17,413 nt of DNA, taken from the NCBI GenBank assembly GCA_018658605.1, contig JABHUV010000125.1:1-17413 (forward strand). The letters are read 5' to 3'. The stretch is from Planctomycetaceae bacterium. Its GTDB lineage: Bacteria; Planctomycetota; Planctomycetia; Pirellulales; Pirellulaceae. Below, one piece after another: positions 7,833-15,557 of the stretch; positions within the stretch are counted from its first letter, which is position 1, and every line of letters begins with the position of its first letter. The notes under the pieces were generated by a model that made no database searches, had not been told where the DNA came from, and was given only the letters and a program-made list of their open reading frames with translations. The position numbers and the translations under genes are program-made.

Positions 7833-9260
7833 ATGAAATTAAAATACGTCCTGTCGCTATTATTCTTATGCATGATTGTTGCTAGGCCTGTAACAGCCGA
7901 TCCGCCGAATGTCGTATTCATCTATACAGACGATCAGGCACCGTTTGCGGTAAATGCCGCGGGTGATCATCGCTTTATCACTCCGAATATCGACAAGATT
8001 TTCCATGGTGGTGCACACCTCACTAATAGCTTTGTAACGACGCCTGTATGCAGTCCCAGTCGAGTGGGTCTGATTTCCAGTCGCTACGCATTTGAATTTG
8101 GAATTACCGATTGGATAAATCCAGGTGCAGAAAAACAACTTGGGTTGCCCGCGTCAACGGTTACATTTCCCCAGTTGTTTCAAACCGCTGGCTACCAAAC
8201 GGCGCTGTTTGGGAAATGGCATCTCGGAATCCAAGATCATCATCACCCAACGAAATTTGGTTATCAGCAATTCGCGGGTATCCGTACCGGTGGTTGTCCG
8301 CCTAAAGATCCAGTGATGGAAACGCTCGAAGGCGAAACTAAAAAAGTACTTGGCTACACTTGCGATATTTTTACGGATCACGCTTTGGAGTTTATTAAAA
8401 GCAATAAAAGCAAACCGTTTTTGCTGAGTTTGCATTTTAGAGCACCTCATTCAGCTTGGCTGCCAGTGCGCCCAGAGGATTGGGAACCGTTTAAGGATCT
8501 TGATCCGGAAATTCCTAATCCGGGTTTTCCGAACCTGAATGTGGAATTGGTCAAGAAACGGACGCGTGAGTACCTAGCCGCCGTTAAAAGTGTTGATCGA
8601 AATGTAGGGCGCGTTCTCGACGCGTTAGATACTCTTGATTTGACCGCAAATACAATTGTGGTATTTACCAGCGACCATGGTTACAATCTTGGTGAACATG
8701 GTACGTGGTTTAAGGGGAACGCAATTCGAATTCTGAAGCAGAACCCACCTAAACAATGGAATGATATTCCAGCACAACGGCGGCCGAATCTTTGGGATAC
8801 GTCGTTGCGAGTGCCCACGGCAATCCGTTGGCCGGGTACGATTAAGGCGGGTACCGTGCTTAATCAGACGTTTTCTAACCTTGATTGGTTTCCGACCTTG
8901 TTGTCGATGGCCGGCATTAAATCTTCACGTAAACTAGAATTACGTGGCGAAGACTTTACACCTGTGTTGACCGGCAAGTCGCGGCATTGGGATCCCGATA
9001 TCTACTTGCAATACAGCATGAAACACGGGGCCACAACGCACATGCGGGGCGTGCGAACGCCAGAATGGAAACTGATGATTGATTTGCAACACCAAGGCAG
9101 GGTGGAAATGTTTGATTTACAACATGATCCAGACGAACGAGTAAATTTGGCGACAAGTGATTTGGTTAACCATAAAGAACAATTAAAACGACTCACGGGA
9201 ATGGTCAAAAAGCACATGCAGTCAACGGATGATCCTCTGCTGAATATGTTCCCACAGTAA
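7833..9260 (+). CDS. Secreted formylglycine-type sulfatase (arylsulfatase-like)
   Basis: Protein of 475 residues. I chose the ATG at 7833 because residues 1-22 then form a clean Sec signal peptide ending V-T-A before DPPNVV; the open frame extends 25 codons upstream from a non-ATG start with no signal character. Sulfatase signatures are complete: metal-binding D33-D34 in YTDD; the C73-S-P-S-R77 motif, in which Cys is converted to formylglycine; GKWHLG; HFRAPHSAW; and TSDHGYNLGEHG for the second metal pair. Length and order fit family S1 sulfatases, which hydrolyse sulfate esters, in planctomycetes often on sulfated polysaccharides; the substrate cannot be read here. No sulfatase-maturing enzyme is encoded in the window, so activation must come from elsewhere. 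It is divergent from the PQQ-like gene and lies 56 bp before a DUF1549 gene. Confidence 0.95.
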   Translation: MKLKYVLSLLFLCMIVARPVTADPPNVVFIYTDDQAPFAVNAAGDHRFITPNIDKIFHGGAHLTNSFVTTPVCSPSRVGLISSRYAFEFGITDWINPGAEKQLGLPASTVTFPQLFQTAGYQTALFGKWHLGIQDHHHPTKFGYQQFAGIRTGGCPPKDPVMETLEGETKKVLGYTCDIFTDHALEFIKSNKSKPFLLSLHFRAPHSAWLPVRPEDWEPFKDLDPEIPNPGFPNLNVELVKKRTREYLAAVKSVDRNVGRVLDALDTLDLTANTIVVFTSDHGYNLGEHGTWFKGNAIRILKQNPPKQWNDIPAQRRPNLWDTSLRVPTAIRWPGTIKAGTVLNQTFSNLDWFPTLLSMAGIKSSRKLELRGEDFTPVLTGKSRHWDPDIYLQYSMKHGATTHMRGVRTPEWKLMIDLQHQGRVEMFDLQHDPDERVNLATSDLVNHKEQLKRLTGMVKKHMQSTDDPLLNMFPQ

Positions 9261-9312
9261 ATTTCTCCGTTACGAGAACGATTCCGTGTTTCATTTATCG
9301 CCCTAAATTTGC

Positions 9313-9318
9313 TAAAAT
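9313..9318 (+). promoter_or_regulatory. Possible extended -10 element overlapping the DUF1549 gene start
   Basis: TGCTAAAAT resembles an extended -10 (TGnTATAAT) and overlaps the first candidate ATG at 9317. If used, transcription would begin near 9325, at the second in-frame ATG (9326), giving a nearly leaderless mRNA. No good -35 box is seen, as is common with extended -10 promoters. Tentative. Confidence 0.25.
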
Positions 9319-10990
9319 GCATGTCATGAAAAGTTTGTGTATATCCTGGAGCTTGTTGATTTTATTTTCGGCTGTGATATACGCGCCAGCGACGACTCGC
9401 GGCGAAGAGTTGCATACGGCTATCGACCGTCTTGTTGAGGAATCGGCTGACGGAACGTTCGCTGCGCCGGCAACGGACCATGAGTTTCTCAGACGGCTGT
9501 TCTTAGATCTCACCGGAGAAATTCCGGCCTCTAGTGACGTTGCGGCGTTTGTCGAAAATTCCGCAGCGGACAAGCGTACGGTAATGATTGACCGACTGCT
9601 GCAGGATGATCGCTACCCGCGGAGGATGGCGGAATTATTTAACGTAATGTTAATGGAACGTCGAGGAACGGATCCAGCTTGGAACCGATTTCTCGTTGAT
9701 AGTTTTAAGACAAACCGCCACTGGGATTCGATGGTTAAAACAATCATCGAACCGGATTTAACAGATAAGAGTGAACAGGGTGCCGGGTACTTTTTAACAA
9801 AAAGGTTAGAAAAATACGGCCAAAACCCGACGGATTATCCAGGTTTGGCCTCAGATATCGGCCGGTTGTTTATGGGTGTTGATTTGGCGTGTGCCCAATG
9901 TCACGACCATTTGTTTGTCGATGACTATCGACAAGCGGATTTTCAAGGATTGTATGCATTTGTCAACAATACGTTTATTCGGCGCGATATCGAATTTCCC
10001 GCTATTGGACAGAAGGTAATGAAGAAACCATTAGAGTTTCAATCTGTTTTTGAGGAAGAGATGTTTACGACAGGGCCGCGCATACCAGGCGGAGCGGAAC
10101 TTGAGGTTCCCGAATACGATTCTGAGAACGAATTCGCAGTAGCTCCGGACCCGATGTCCAAGGCACCGGGCGTGCCAGCGTTTAATCCGCTACATTATCT
10201 TGCGACGACGCTGCCGACTGCGAACAACCTGCGATTTCAATCGAATTTGGTTAATCGCCTCTGGGCTTCGATGATGGGGACGGGGTTGGTATGGCCATTA
10301 GACCTGCACCACAGTGATAATCCCGCGACACATCCCGAATTGTTGTCCCTGATGGCGTCGGAGTTTGCGCAACATGATTTTGACATCAAATGGTTGATCC
10401 GCGAGTTAGCGTTAACGAAGGTTTATCAACGGAGTAGCATCTTGCAGTCGCCGACGGACAGTGTGCAAATAGCGGAAGCAGAGTATCGAGTTTCCCGTGA
10501 GAGAGCTTTGTCACCCGAACAATTGATGTGGAGCATTCTCAAAGCGACAGACGCAAAATCAAGGTACCCGATTGAATTAGATGACGATCCTGAATTGGAA
10601 AACACGTTACCAACGACTCTAGATCAAGTGCAGGAACACTTTATCGCGTCGTTTGCCAATCCGCCTCGCGAGCCCGAAGTTGAGTTTGCTCCCTCGGTAC
10701 GCGGTTCTTTGTTTCTATTGAACAGCGAGTTAGTTCAGTCGTGGGTGAATGATGCGGGGAAAAAATTAGCCGAACGACTATTCAAGATATCTGACACCAA
10801 GGCATTAAAAGTAACTGACAATACGGAAGTCATCAGGTCGTTGTATATCACGGTACTATCGAGACCGCCGACCTCAGTTGAACAGAAAAACATGGGGAAG
10901 TTCTTGATGTCGCAACCCAATCGGCCCGGAGCGATTTCGCAACTTGTCTGGGCGTTATTGTCTTGCAATGAATTCCTGATCAATCATTAA
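9317..10990 (+). CDS. Compact DUF1549-DUF1553 protein, no PSCyt1 domain
   Basis: Protein of 557 residues, or 554 if the in-frame ATG at 9326 is used; the second start gives a tidier signal peptide beginning MKSLCISWSLL. A hydrophobic signal (about 4-25) predicts export. DUF1549 covers about 30-225 and holds the motif C192-A-Q-C195-H196-DH, expected to attach a c-type heme. DUF1553 covers about 285-557, with NRLWASMMGTGLV, NPATHPELL and a KVYQRSS helix. Compared with the larger relative at 1200-4586 it lacks the N-terminal PSCyt1 domain and the long coiled-coil/beta insertion, so the two are distinct subfamilies and not recent duplicates. It is followed after 20 bp by DUF1501 copy 2, its likely partner. 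Biochemical function is unknown. Confidence 0.9.
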   Translation: MHVMKSLCISWSLLILFSAVIYAPATTRGEELHTAIDRLVEESADGTFAAPATDHEFLRRLFLDLTGEIPASSDVAAFVENSAADKRTVMIDRLLQDDRYPRRMAELFNVMLMERRGTDPAWNRFLVDSFKTNRHWDSMVKTIIEPDLTDKSEQGAGYFLTKRLEKYGQNPTDYPGLASDIGRLFMGVDLACAQCHDHLFVDDYRQADFQGLYAFVNNTFIRRDIEFPAIGQKVMKKPLEFQSVFEEEMFTTGPRIPGGAELEVPEYDSENEFAVAPDPMSKAPGVPAFNPLHYLATTLPTANNLRFQSNLVNRLWASMMGTGLVWPLDLHHSDNPATHPELLSLMASEFAQHDFDIKWLIRELALTKVYQRSSILQSPTDSVQIAEAEYRVSRERALSPEQLMWSILKATDAKSRYPIELDDDPELENTLPTTLDQVQEHFIASFANPPREPEVEFAPSVRGSLFLLNSELVQSWVNDAGKKLAERLFKISDTKALKVTDNTEVIRSLYITVLSRPPTSVEQKNMGKFLMSQPNRPGAISQLVWALLSCNEFLINH

Positions 10991-11010
10991 TCGGAAATGC
11001 TTGTCACTAT

Positions 11011-12324
11011 ATGACTAGAAACTTCAATCAGCAAACCGCAAATCAAAAATATTTGTGCACACCCGGACAACATGTGATGTCGCGGCGTCGGCTTTTAGGG
11101 GCGACGGCAGCATCGGGGTTGTTAGGAATGGGGGGACTTGGTGGCTTGGTTCAGCCAATAATAGCGGATGAATTAATGCAGAGTGATAAGCAAGTATTGT
11201 TTATCTGGATTGACGGGGGAATGAGCCAACTTGAGAGCTGGGATCCAAAACCTAATACTCAATTCGGCGGACCATTTAGGTCGATCCAAACGACATTGCC
11301 GGGAATACGGGTAAGTGAACTGATGCCCAAAACGGCTGAAATTATGCACTTGTTGGCGCTCGATCGCGGAGTAACTACGGTAGACAATTCTCATTCAGCT
11401 GGTGTACCACGTATTCAGAGAGGTGATCCAAAGGATCGCGGCGTGATCTATCCCTATTTTGGCTCTGCGGTGGCAAAGCTAATGGGGCAAGGAAACAGCC
11501 CGTTGCCACCCTATATCTGGGTTAAGCCAGGGAGTGGTGGTTTTAAGTATCAAGATGCTGGATTTTTGGGTCCTCGGTACGGTGCTTTGGCGATTGGTGA
11601 CGGCAAACCACCACCAAATCTGTTATTGCCGGAAACTCTGAGCCACGATGCTAATTCGGCGCGGAATCGCCTGCGGGATTTTGCGAACGAGCAATATGCA
11701 GTTGGACGAAATCCCACTTTCGGTGAAGCTCAAAGCTTCGTATTTGATTCGGCTCAGGCGCTGATGAAGCGGCAGGCGATATTCCTGGATCCGGATCCGG
11801 CAGATGTCGAACTTTACGGTGATACGGAGTTGGGCCGAGATATGCTCATTGGCCGTAAAATGCTTGAGGCAGGAGTGCGGTTTGTGAAGGTAAATTCGTA
11901 CGGTTGGGATACTCATGGTGACAACTTCAATGGCCACGCTAGTTTGATGCCGCGCTTCGACCAAGCGTTTTCAGCGGTAGTTTTGGATTTGGAGCAACGA
12001 GGAATGCTAGACAATACGCTCGTGATTGCAATGAGCGAATTTGGGCGTACACCGCGGATTAATGGTCATGTTGGCCGTGATCATTGGCCCGAGGCCTGGT
12101 CTATTGTGATGACGGGAACGGGTATACGTCGCGGAGTAGTTATTGGTGAGACGAACAAAACTGGTACCTTTGTTGAAAATGACGCTCATGATATCGGTGA
12201 TTTCTTTCACACCTGGTTTTCCGCTTTGGGCGTTAATAGTGTGAAAACTGAGTATCTTAACAACGGGCAACCGTTACCGATTGCCCATGACGATTGCACA
12301 CCGATTAAGGAATTGTTGACGTAG
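11011..12324 (+). CDS. DUF1501 family Tat-exported protein, copy 2
   Basis: Protein of 437 residues. The N-terminus has about 23 residues (including Cys16) before a twin-arginine motif S24-RRR-LLG and a Gly/Ala-rich hydrophobic stretch. An internal ATG at 11077 would start directly at the Tat motif, but I keep the longer form because a Cys-containing pre-segment before the arginines is familiar in this family. DUF1501 signatures are IWIDGGMSQLESWDPKP, a DNSHSAG stretch, GWDTHGD, EFGRTP at 343-348 and GRDHWP at 355-360. A metal-dependent alkaline-phosphatase-clan fold is expected; the substrate is unknown. It lies 20 bp after the compact DUF1549 gene and 28 bp before a WD40 gene with no terminator visible, placing it second in a five-gene run. 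Confidence 0.92.
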   Translation: MTRNFNQQTANQKYLCTPGQHVMSRRRLLGATAASGLLGMGGLGGLVQPIIADELMQSDKQVLFIWIDGGMSQLESWDPKPNTQFGGPFRSIQTTLPGIRVSELMPKTAEIMHLLALDRGVTTVDNSHSAGVPRIQRGDPKDRGVIYPYFGSAVAKLMGQGNSPLPPYIWVKPGSGGFKYQDAGFLGPRYGALAIGDGKPPPNLLLPETLSHDANSARNRLRDFANEQYAVGRNPTFGEAQSFVFDSAQALMKRQAIFLDPDPADVELYGDTELGRDMLIGRKMLEAGVRFVKVNSYGWDTHGDNFNGHASLMPRFDQAFSAVVLDLEQRGMLDNTLVIAMSEFGRTPRINGHVGRDHWPEAWSIVMTGTGIRRGVVIGETNKTGTFVENDAHDIGDFFHTWFSALGVNSVKTEYLNNGQPLPIAHDDCTPIKELLT

Positions 12325-12352
12325 TTGATACGTAATTTGGATATTAAAACTT

Positions 12353-13441
12353 ATGCCCCTAACGTTCGACACAATCGAGACGATCACACCGACCACTCAG
12401 CGGTTGTCTGCACGCTTTACACCGTGCGGGGATTATCTAATAGCAGGCGGATTCGAAGGTTCGCTGCACCGGTGGTCGTTGACAGGGGATGACCGAACGG
12501 AACTTTCCGTGATCAAGGGACATCGTGGTTGGGTTGAGGCAATTGGTTTTCATCCAACAGAGTCTAGAGTCTACAGCGGTGATTCTTGGGGTGCCTTGGC
12601 GTGTCATGACTATAGCGAGCAAAACCCTACGACTTTGTGGAGCATAGAATCCGCTCAGGACGGGTGGTTACGCGCAGTCGCCGTTGGCGCGGACGGAAGT
12701 TGGCTCGCGAGTTGCGGTAAGGATCACAGCGTGAATTGTTGGAAAAGCAAGAATGGAAAACTGACGCAACGTTTGATCGGACACGAAACCGATGTGTACA
12801 GCTTAGTCATTCATCGGGATTCTCAATCATTAGTGTCAGGCGACGCTCACGGTCAAGTTATCGTGTGGGATCGGAAAAAGGGAGTTCCGCAACGGAAATT
12901 CGATGCCTCAGAGTTGTTCTTGCAGCATAGATTGCAGGACGTTGGCGGCGTTAAGTGCATGGCATTCTCAGTCGACGGTAAAACTTTGTTTGTCGGTGGC
13001 ACTCGTCCAAAGGGCGGGGGAAATGTGCAAGGCGTTCCACTTATCATTGGTTTTGAATGGGGCAGCGGCGAGGAAGTATTTAAGCGTGAGTTAGGCGCGG
13101 TTGGTGATGTATATGTGCATGAAATGCAGTTTCACAGCAATGGGTATTTAATGGCAGTCACAAGCGGTAACCCAGGGACTGGTCAACTCTTGTTTGTCGA
13201 CACAAAAGAGGCGGTGGTCGATGGCGATACGAAGGTGAGTGAGTTGCCCTACCGCAATAATACTTTGTCAAACTGCCATTCCATTTCACTACATCCTGAC
13301 GGTGAACAATTGGCCGTAACCACCACGAGTAAAGGGAGTAATGGCAACGGTCGCCGATTGGATAAAGAAGGAAATTACCTTGGAAACCACAGCCCAATTT
13401 ACTTAATGCAGCCCAGTAACGATACAAGCGAACAACAATGA
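12353..13441 (+). CDS. Seven-blade WD40 repeat protein, no signal peptide
   Basis: Protein of 362 residues consisting almost entirely of WD40-type repeats. I count about seven: starting near residues 18, 59, 100, 145, 198, 245 and 310, with recognisable GH...V...F(H/S)xDG...(L/V)xSG endings such as DAHGQVIVWD and KDHSVNCWK. This predicts a closed seven-bladed propeller serving as a binding platform. No signal peptide or membrane segment is visible, so it is probably cytoplasmic, in contrast to the two exported proteins just upstream. Its stop overlaps the start of the aminotransferase gene (ATGA at 13438-13441), which implies translational coupling. The interaction partner is unknown; the adjacent aminotransferase is a plausible candidate by inference only. 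Confidence 0.9.
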   Translation: MPLTFDTIETITPTTQRLSARFTPCGDYLIAGGFEGSLHRWSLTGDDRTELSVIKGHRGWVEAIGFHPTESRVYSGDSWGALACHDYSEQNPTTLWSIESAQDGWLRAVAVGADGSWLASCGKDHSVNCWKSKNGKLTQRLIGHETDVYSLVIHRDSQSLVSGDAHGQVIVWDRKKGVPQRKFDASELFLQHRLQDVGGVKCMAFSVDGKTLFVGGTRPKGGGNVQGVPLIIGFEWGSGEEVFKRELGAVGDVYVHEMQFHSNGYLMAVTSGNPGTGQLLFVDTKEAVVDGDTKVSELPYRNNTLSNCHSISLHPDGEQLAVTTTSKGSNGNGRRLDKEGNYLGNHSPIYLMQPSNDTSEQQ

Positions 13442-14361
13442 CCGCGAACAACACCGAACGCAATGTCTATTTGAGTGGTGCTCTTGTCCCTGAATCTCAA
13501 GCCAAGATTTCAATTTTTGACAGCGCGGTAATGCTGGGAGATTGTATTACCGAATCGACGCGTACCTTCGCTCACAAACCATTCAAGCTCGACGCACACA
13601 TTGCGCGACTGTATCGATCACTAAAAGTAGCACGAATTGACCCAGGTCTCTCACCGGAAGAAATGCTGCGAGTTACCTTAGAGTTGTTGCAAACGAATCT
13701 ACAGACCATCAATTCAGACGACGACTTTTGGATCGTTCACAATATTTCGCGAGGGTTGGCGGTGGCGGGTCCAGATCCCACTGTTGCGCAAAGTAGTGCG
13801 ACTGTAATGATACACAACTCGATGATGGATCTGACGGGTTGGGCAGAATTCTACGCTCAAGGCTGTCACGCGGTAACGCCAATGAGTCGGGCGGTACCGA
13901 GCCAATCGTTGGATGCGAGAATCAAAAACCGATCGCGGATGCATTACACGTTGGCGGAAATAGAGGTCAAGTTGGTCGATGATAATGCCCAAAGCGTTTT
14001 ATTGGATATTCACGGTAACGTTTCCGAAAACAAAGGTGGGAATGTGTTTGTCGTCAGTGACGGAATTCTCAAAACGCCCTCGACCAGTAATTGCCTAGCG
14101 GGTGTTAGTCGTGCTACCGTTCTTGAGTTGGCGGGCAAGTTGGATGTTTCGTGCGAGGAAGCCAGTTTGCAACCGTATGATCTTTATACAGCTGACGAAT
14201 TGTTTTTCACAAGTACGCCGTACTGTATCATGCCGGCCACTAAGTTTAACGGTCTACCCGTGGGCAACGGCGAGGTAGGTGATGTAACGACGAAAATCCT
14301 ATCGGCGTGGAGTGAGCTTGTGGGGGTCGACATACAAAAGCAAGCGGAATCTCAGCTTTAG
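13438..14361 (+). CDS. Class IV PLP-dependent aminotransferase (BCAT / D-amino acid aminotransferase / ADC lyase fold)
   Basis: Protein of 307 residues, typical of fold-type IV PLP enzymes. The N-terminal domain has the family pattern ISIFDSAVMLGDCITE followed by FKLDAHIARLYRSL. K163 in DARIKNRSRMHY is the expected Schiff-base lysine; E197 in GNVSENKGGN is the residue expected to contact the PLP pyridine nitrogen; and LKTPSTSNCLAGVSR gives the C-terminal phosphate-binding loop. These features are shared by branched-chain aminotransferase (IlvE), D-amino acid aminotransferase and aminodeoxychorismate lyase (PabC), and I cannot separate them by eye, so no symbol is given. It is cytosolic. The start overlaps the WD40 stop by 4 bp, and 46 bp follow before the amidohydrolase. 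Being placed between a WD40 protein and an amidohydrolase, and not in an amino-acid operon, argues for a specialised substrate. Confidence 0.9.
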   Translation: MTANNTERNVYLSGALVPESQAKISIFDSAVMLGDCITESTRTFAHKPFKLDAHIARLYRSLKVARIDPGLSPEEMLRVTLELLQTNLQTINSDDDFWIVHNISRGLAVAGPDPTVAQSSATVMIHNSMMDLTGWAEFYAQGCHAVTPMSRAVPSQSLDARIKNRSRMHYTLAEIEVKLVDDNAQSVLLDIHGNVSENKGGNVFVVSDGILKTPSTSNCLAGVSRATVLELAGKLDVSCEEASLQPYDLYTADELFFTSTPYCIMPATKFNGLPVGNGEVGDVTTKILSAWSELVGVDIQKQAESQL

Positions 14362-14398
14362 GTGCTAGGATACTACGCGTTAAAACGGACTACTCAGT

Positions 14399-14404
14399 AG
14401 GTGG
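14399..14404 (+). promoter_or_regulatory. Shine-Dalgarno-like AGGTGG for the amidohydrolase
   Basis: AGGTGG lies 3 nt before the ATG at 14408. The spacing is short but the match is good. It supports independent initiation after the 46-bp gap and supports ATG 14408 as the start. The small palindrome CTACTCAGTAG lies at the same place. Confidence 0.45.
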
Positions 14405-14407
14405 AAT

Positions 14408-15388
14408 ATGGAGTTGACTGAACATGACCAGTTGATCTGGGAAGAAGAACTCTCGGATTTCGTATCGAAGCGAGTGTTTGACGCCCATATACACTTGTTT
14501 TCTCCGGAACACATGCCGCAGTCAGAACGAGCGCCGTGGAAACTGGCAGATTTAGATGTGCTGCGACAGTGGGCGGCTAACTTGTATGATGGTCGGCCGA
14601 CGAGTTTCTTAACCCTGGGTTCGCCATTACCCGGGATCGATGTGCAGAAGCATAATAATTGGTGCATGCAGCAAATCGAAAGAGATGGTCAGTCTAGGTT
14701 CCAGCGTTTAGTTACACCTGAATGCGCTGTTGAGGATATTTACAACGACTGTCAGCAGGTCGGTGTCGTTGGCCTGAAACCGTATCGAATTTTCTCAGTG
14801 TCGGGAGATATTAAAGAATGTCGGATTCACGAGTTTCTGCCGCACGAGCAAATGGAATTGGCGAATGACTTGGGACTGTGGGTGACTCTACACCTATCAC
14901 GCCAAGACGCTTGTGCGGATGAGCATAACTTAGCTGATTTAGAGGAATACACGACTCGCCGCTATCCGAATATCAAATGGATTCTCGCACACGTCGCACG
15001 TAGTTTTACTTATTGGCCGATACAGCACGGAATTGAGCGTCTACGCCTGTTGCCGAATATCTATTACGATACGTCCGCCGTAACGGAATTGATGCCGCTG
15101 GTTACCCTGTTTAGGCATGAGTCGCCGGATCGTATCTTTTATGGTAGTGACGGAGTTGAATCGATGTATTTTTATGGTAAATACGTCGCGTTAGGACGCG
15201 CTTGGCAGGGACTGGATGTCAAGCGAACCCAATTGCAGTTTCCACATTGTGACGCCCGACCGATCCTCGCAATTTATGAGCAGTTATTGAGCATGAAACA
15301 TGCGGCTGAGATCGCAGGGTTGGATCGTACTGACCTCGACAAGATATTTTACAATAATGCGGAGAGGGAATTTGGGATCAGCGTTTAG
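14408..15388 (+). CDS. Amidohydrolase-2 family TIM-barrel metal-dependent hydrolase
   Basis: Protein of 326 residues with the metal-ligand set of the amidohydrolase superfamily: H27-x-H29 in DAHIHLF, H162 in TLHLSRQ, H195 in ILAHVARS and D248 in FYGSDGVESM. The order and the short sequence between strands fit the amidohydrolase_2 family (PF04909), which includes decarboxylases such as ACMSD and lactone or amide hydrolases. There is no carboxylated-lysine signature that I can identify. No signal peptide is seen, so it should be cytosolic. It closes the run DUF1549, DUF1501, WD40, aminotransferase, amidohydrolase. Neighbourhood suggests it acts on the same metabolite as the aminotransferase, but the substrate cannot be inferred. 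An AGGTGG ribosome binding site precedes the ATG. Confidence 0.88.
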   Translation: MELTEHDQLIWEEELSDFVSKRVFDAHIHLFSPEHMPQSERAPWKLADLDVLRQWAANLYDGRPTSFLTLGSPLPGIDVQKHNNWCMQQIERDGQSRFQRLVTPECAVEDIYNDCQQVGVVGLKPYRIFSVSGDIKECRIHEFLPHEQMELANDLGLWVTLHLSRQDACADEHNLADLEEYTTRRYPNIKWILAHVARSFTYWPIQHGIERLRLLPNIYYDTSAVTELMPLVTLFRHESPDRIFYGSDGVESMYFYGKYVALGRAWQGLDVKRTQLQFPHCDARPILAIYEQLLSMKHAAEIAGLDRTDLDKIFYNNAEREFGISV

Positions 15389-15450
15389 AGAAAACTCGTT
15401 TTTAAATATTCTCGATAAATAGTCGTCCAGTTGCAATTGGTTCAACGCAT

Positions 15451-15458
15451 CCCCCCCC
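15451..15458 (+). repeat. C8 homopolymer in the leader region of DUF1501 copy 3
   Basis: Eight consecutive cytosines lie in non-coding DNA, about 30 bp upstream of the predicted -35 box. Runs of this length are prone to slippage and to sequencing length errors, and it is the longest C run I noticed in the window. No function is claimed. Confidence 0.5.
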
Positions 15459-15486
15459 GAATGGGAGTGAGTAAAAATACTTGGAG

Positions 15487-15516
15487 TTGCTAGTTAAATG
15501 AGTTCGATAGTATAAT
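15487..15516 (+). promoter_or_regulatory. Sigma70-type promoter for DUF1501 copy 3
   Basis: TTGCTA (15487-15492) and a perfect TATAAT (15511-15516) are separated by 18 bp in the 165-bp gap after the amidohydrolase gene. Transcription would begin near 15523-15525. It is the best promoter match in the window and indicates that copy 3 is transcribed separately from the upstream run. Confidence 0.55.
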
Positions 15517-15524
15517 TAGAGCAG

Positions 15525-15557
15525 ATGGCAGATAAGCTGTTTTGGATGATCACATGA
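15525..15557 (+). CDS. Possible 10-residue leader ORF coupled to DUF1501 copy 3
   Basis: An ATG sits at the predicted transcription start and opens a frame for MADKLFWMIT whose TGA overlaps the DUF1501 ATG as ATGA (15554-15557). No ribosome binding site could precede it if the mRNA starts at about 15523-15525, so it would be read as leaderless. It may be chance; it is listed because position and overlap coincide. Confidence 0.2.
   Translation: MADKLFWMIT

Noticed and set aside
15389..15420. Possible rho-independent terminator after the amidohydrolase
   Set aside because: GAG-AAAA-CTC followed by GTTTTT gives only a 3-bp stem, too weak to call.
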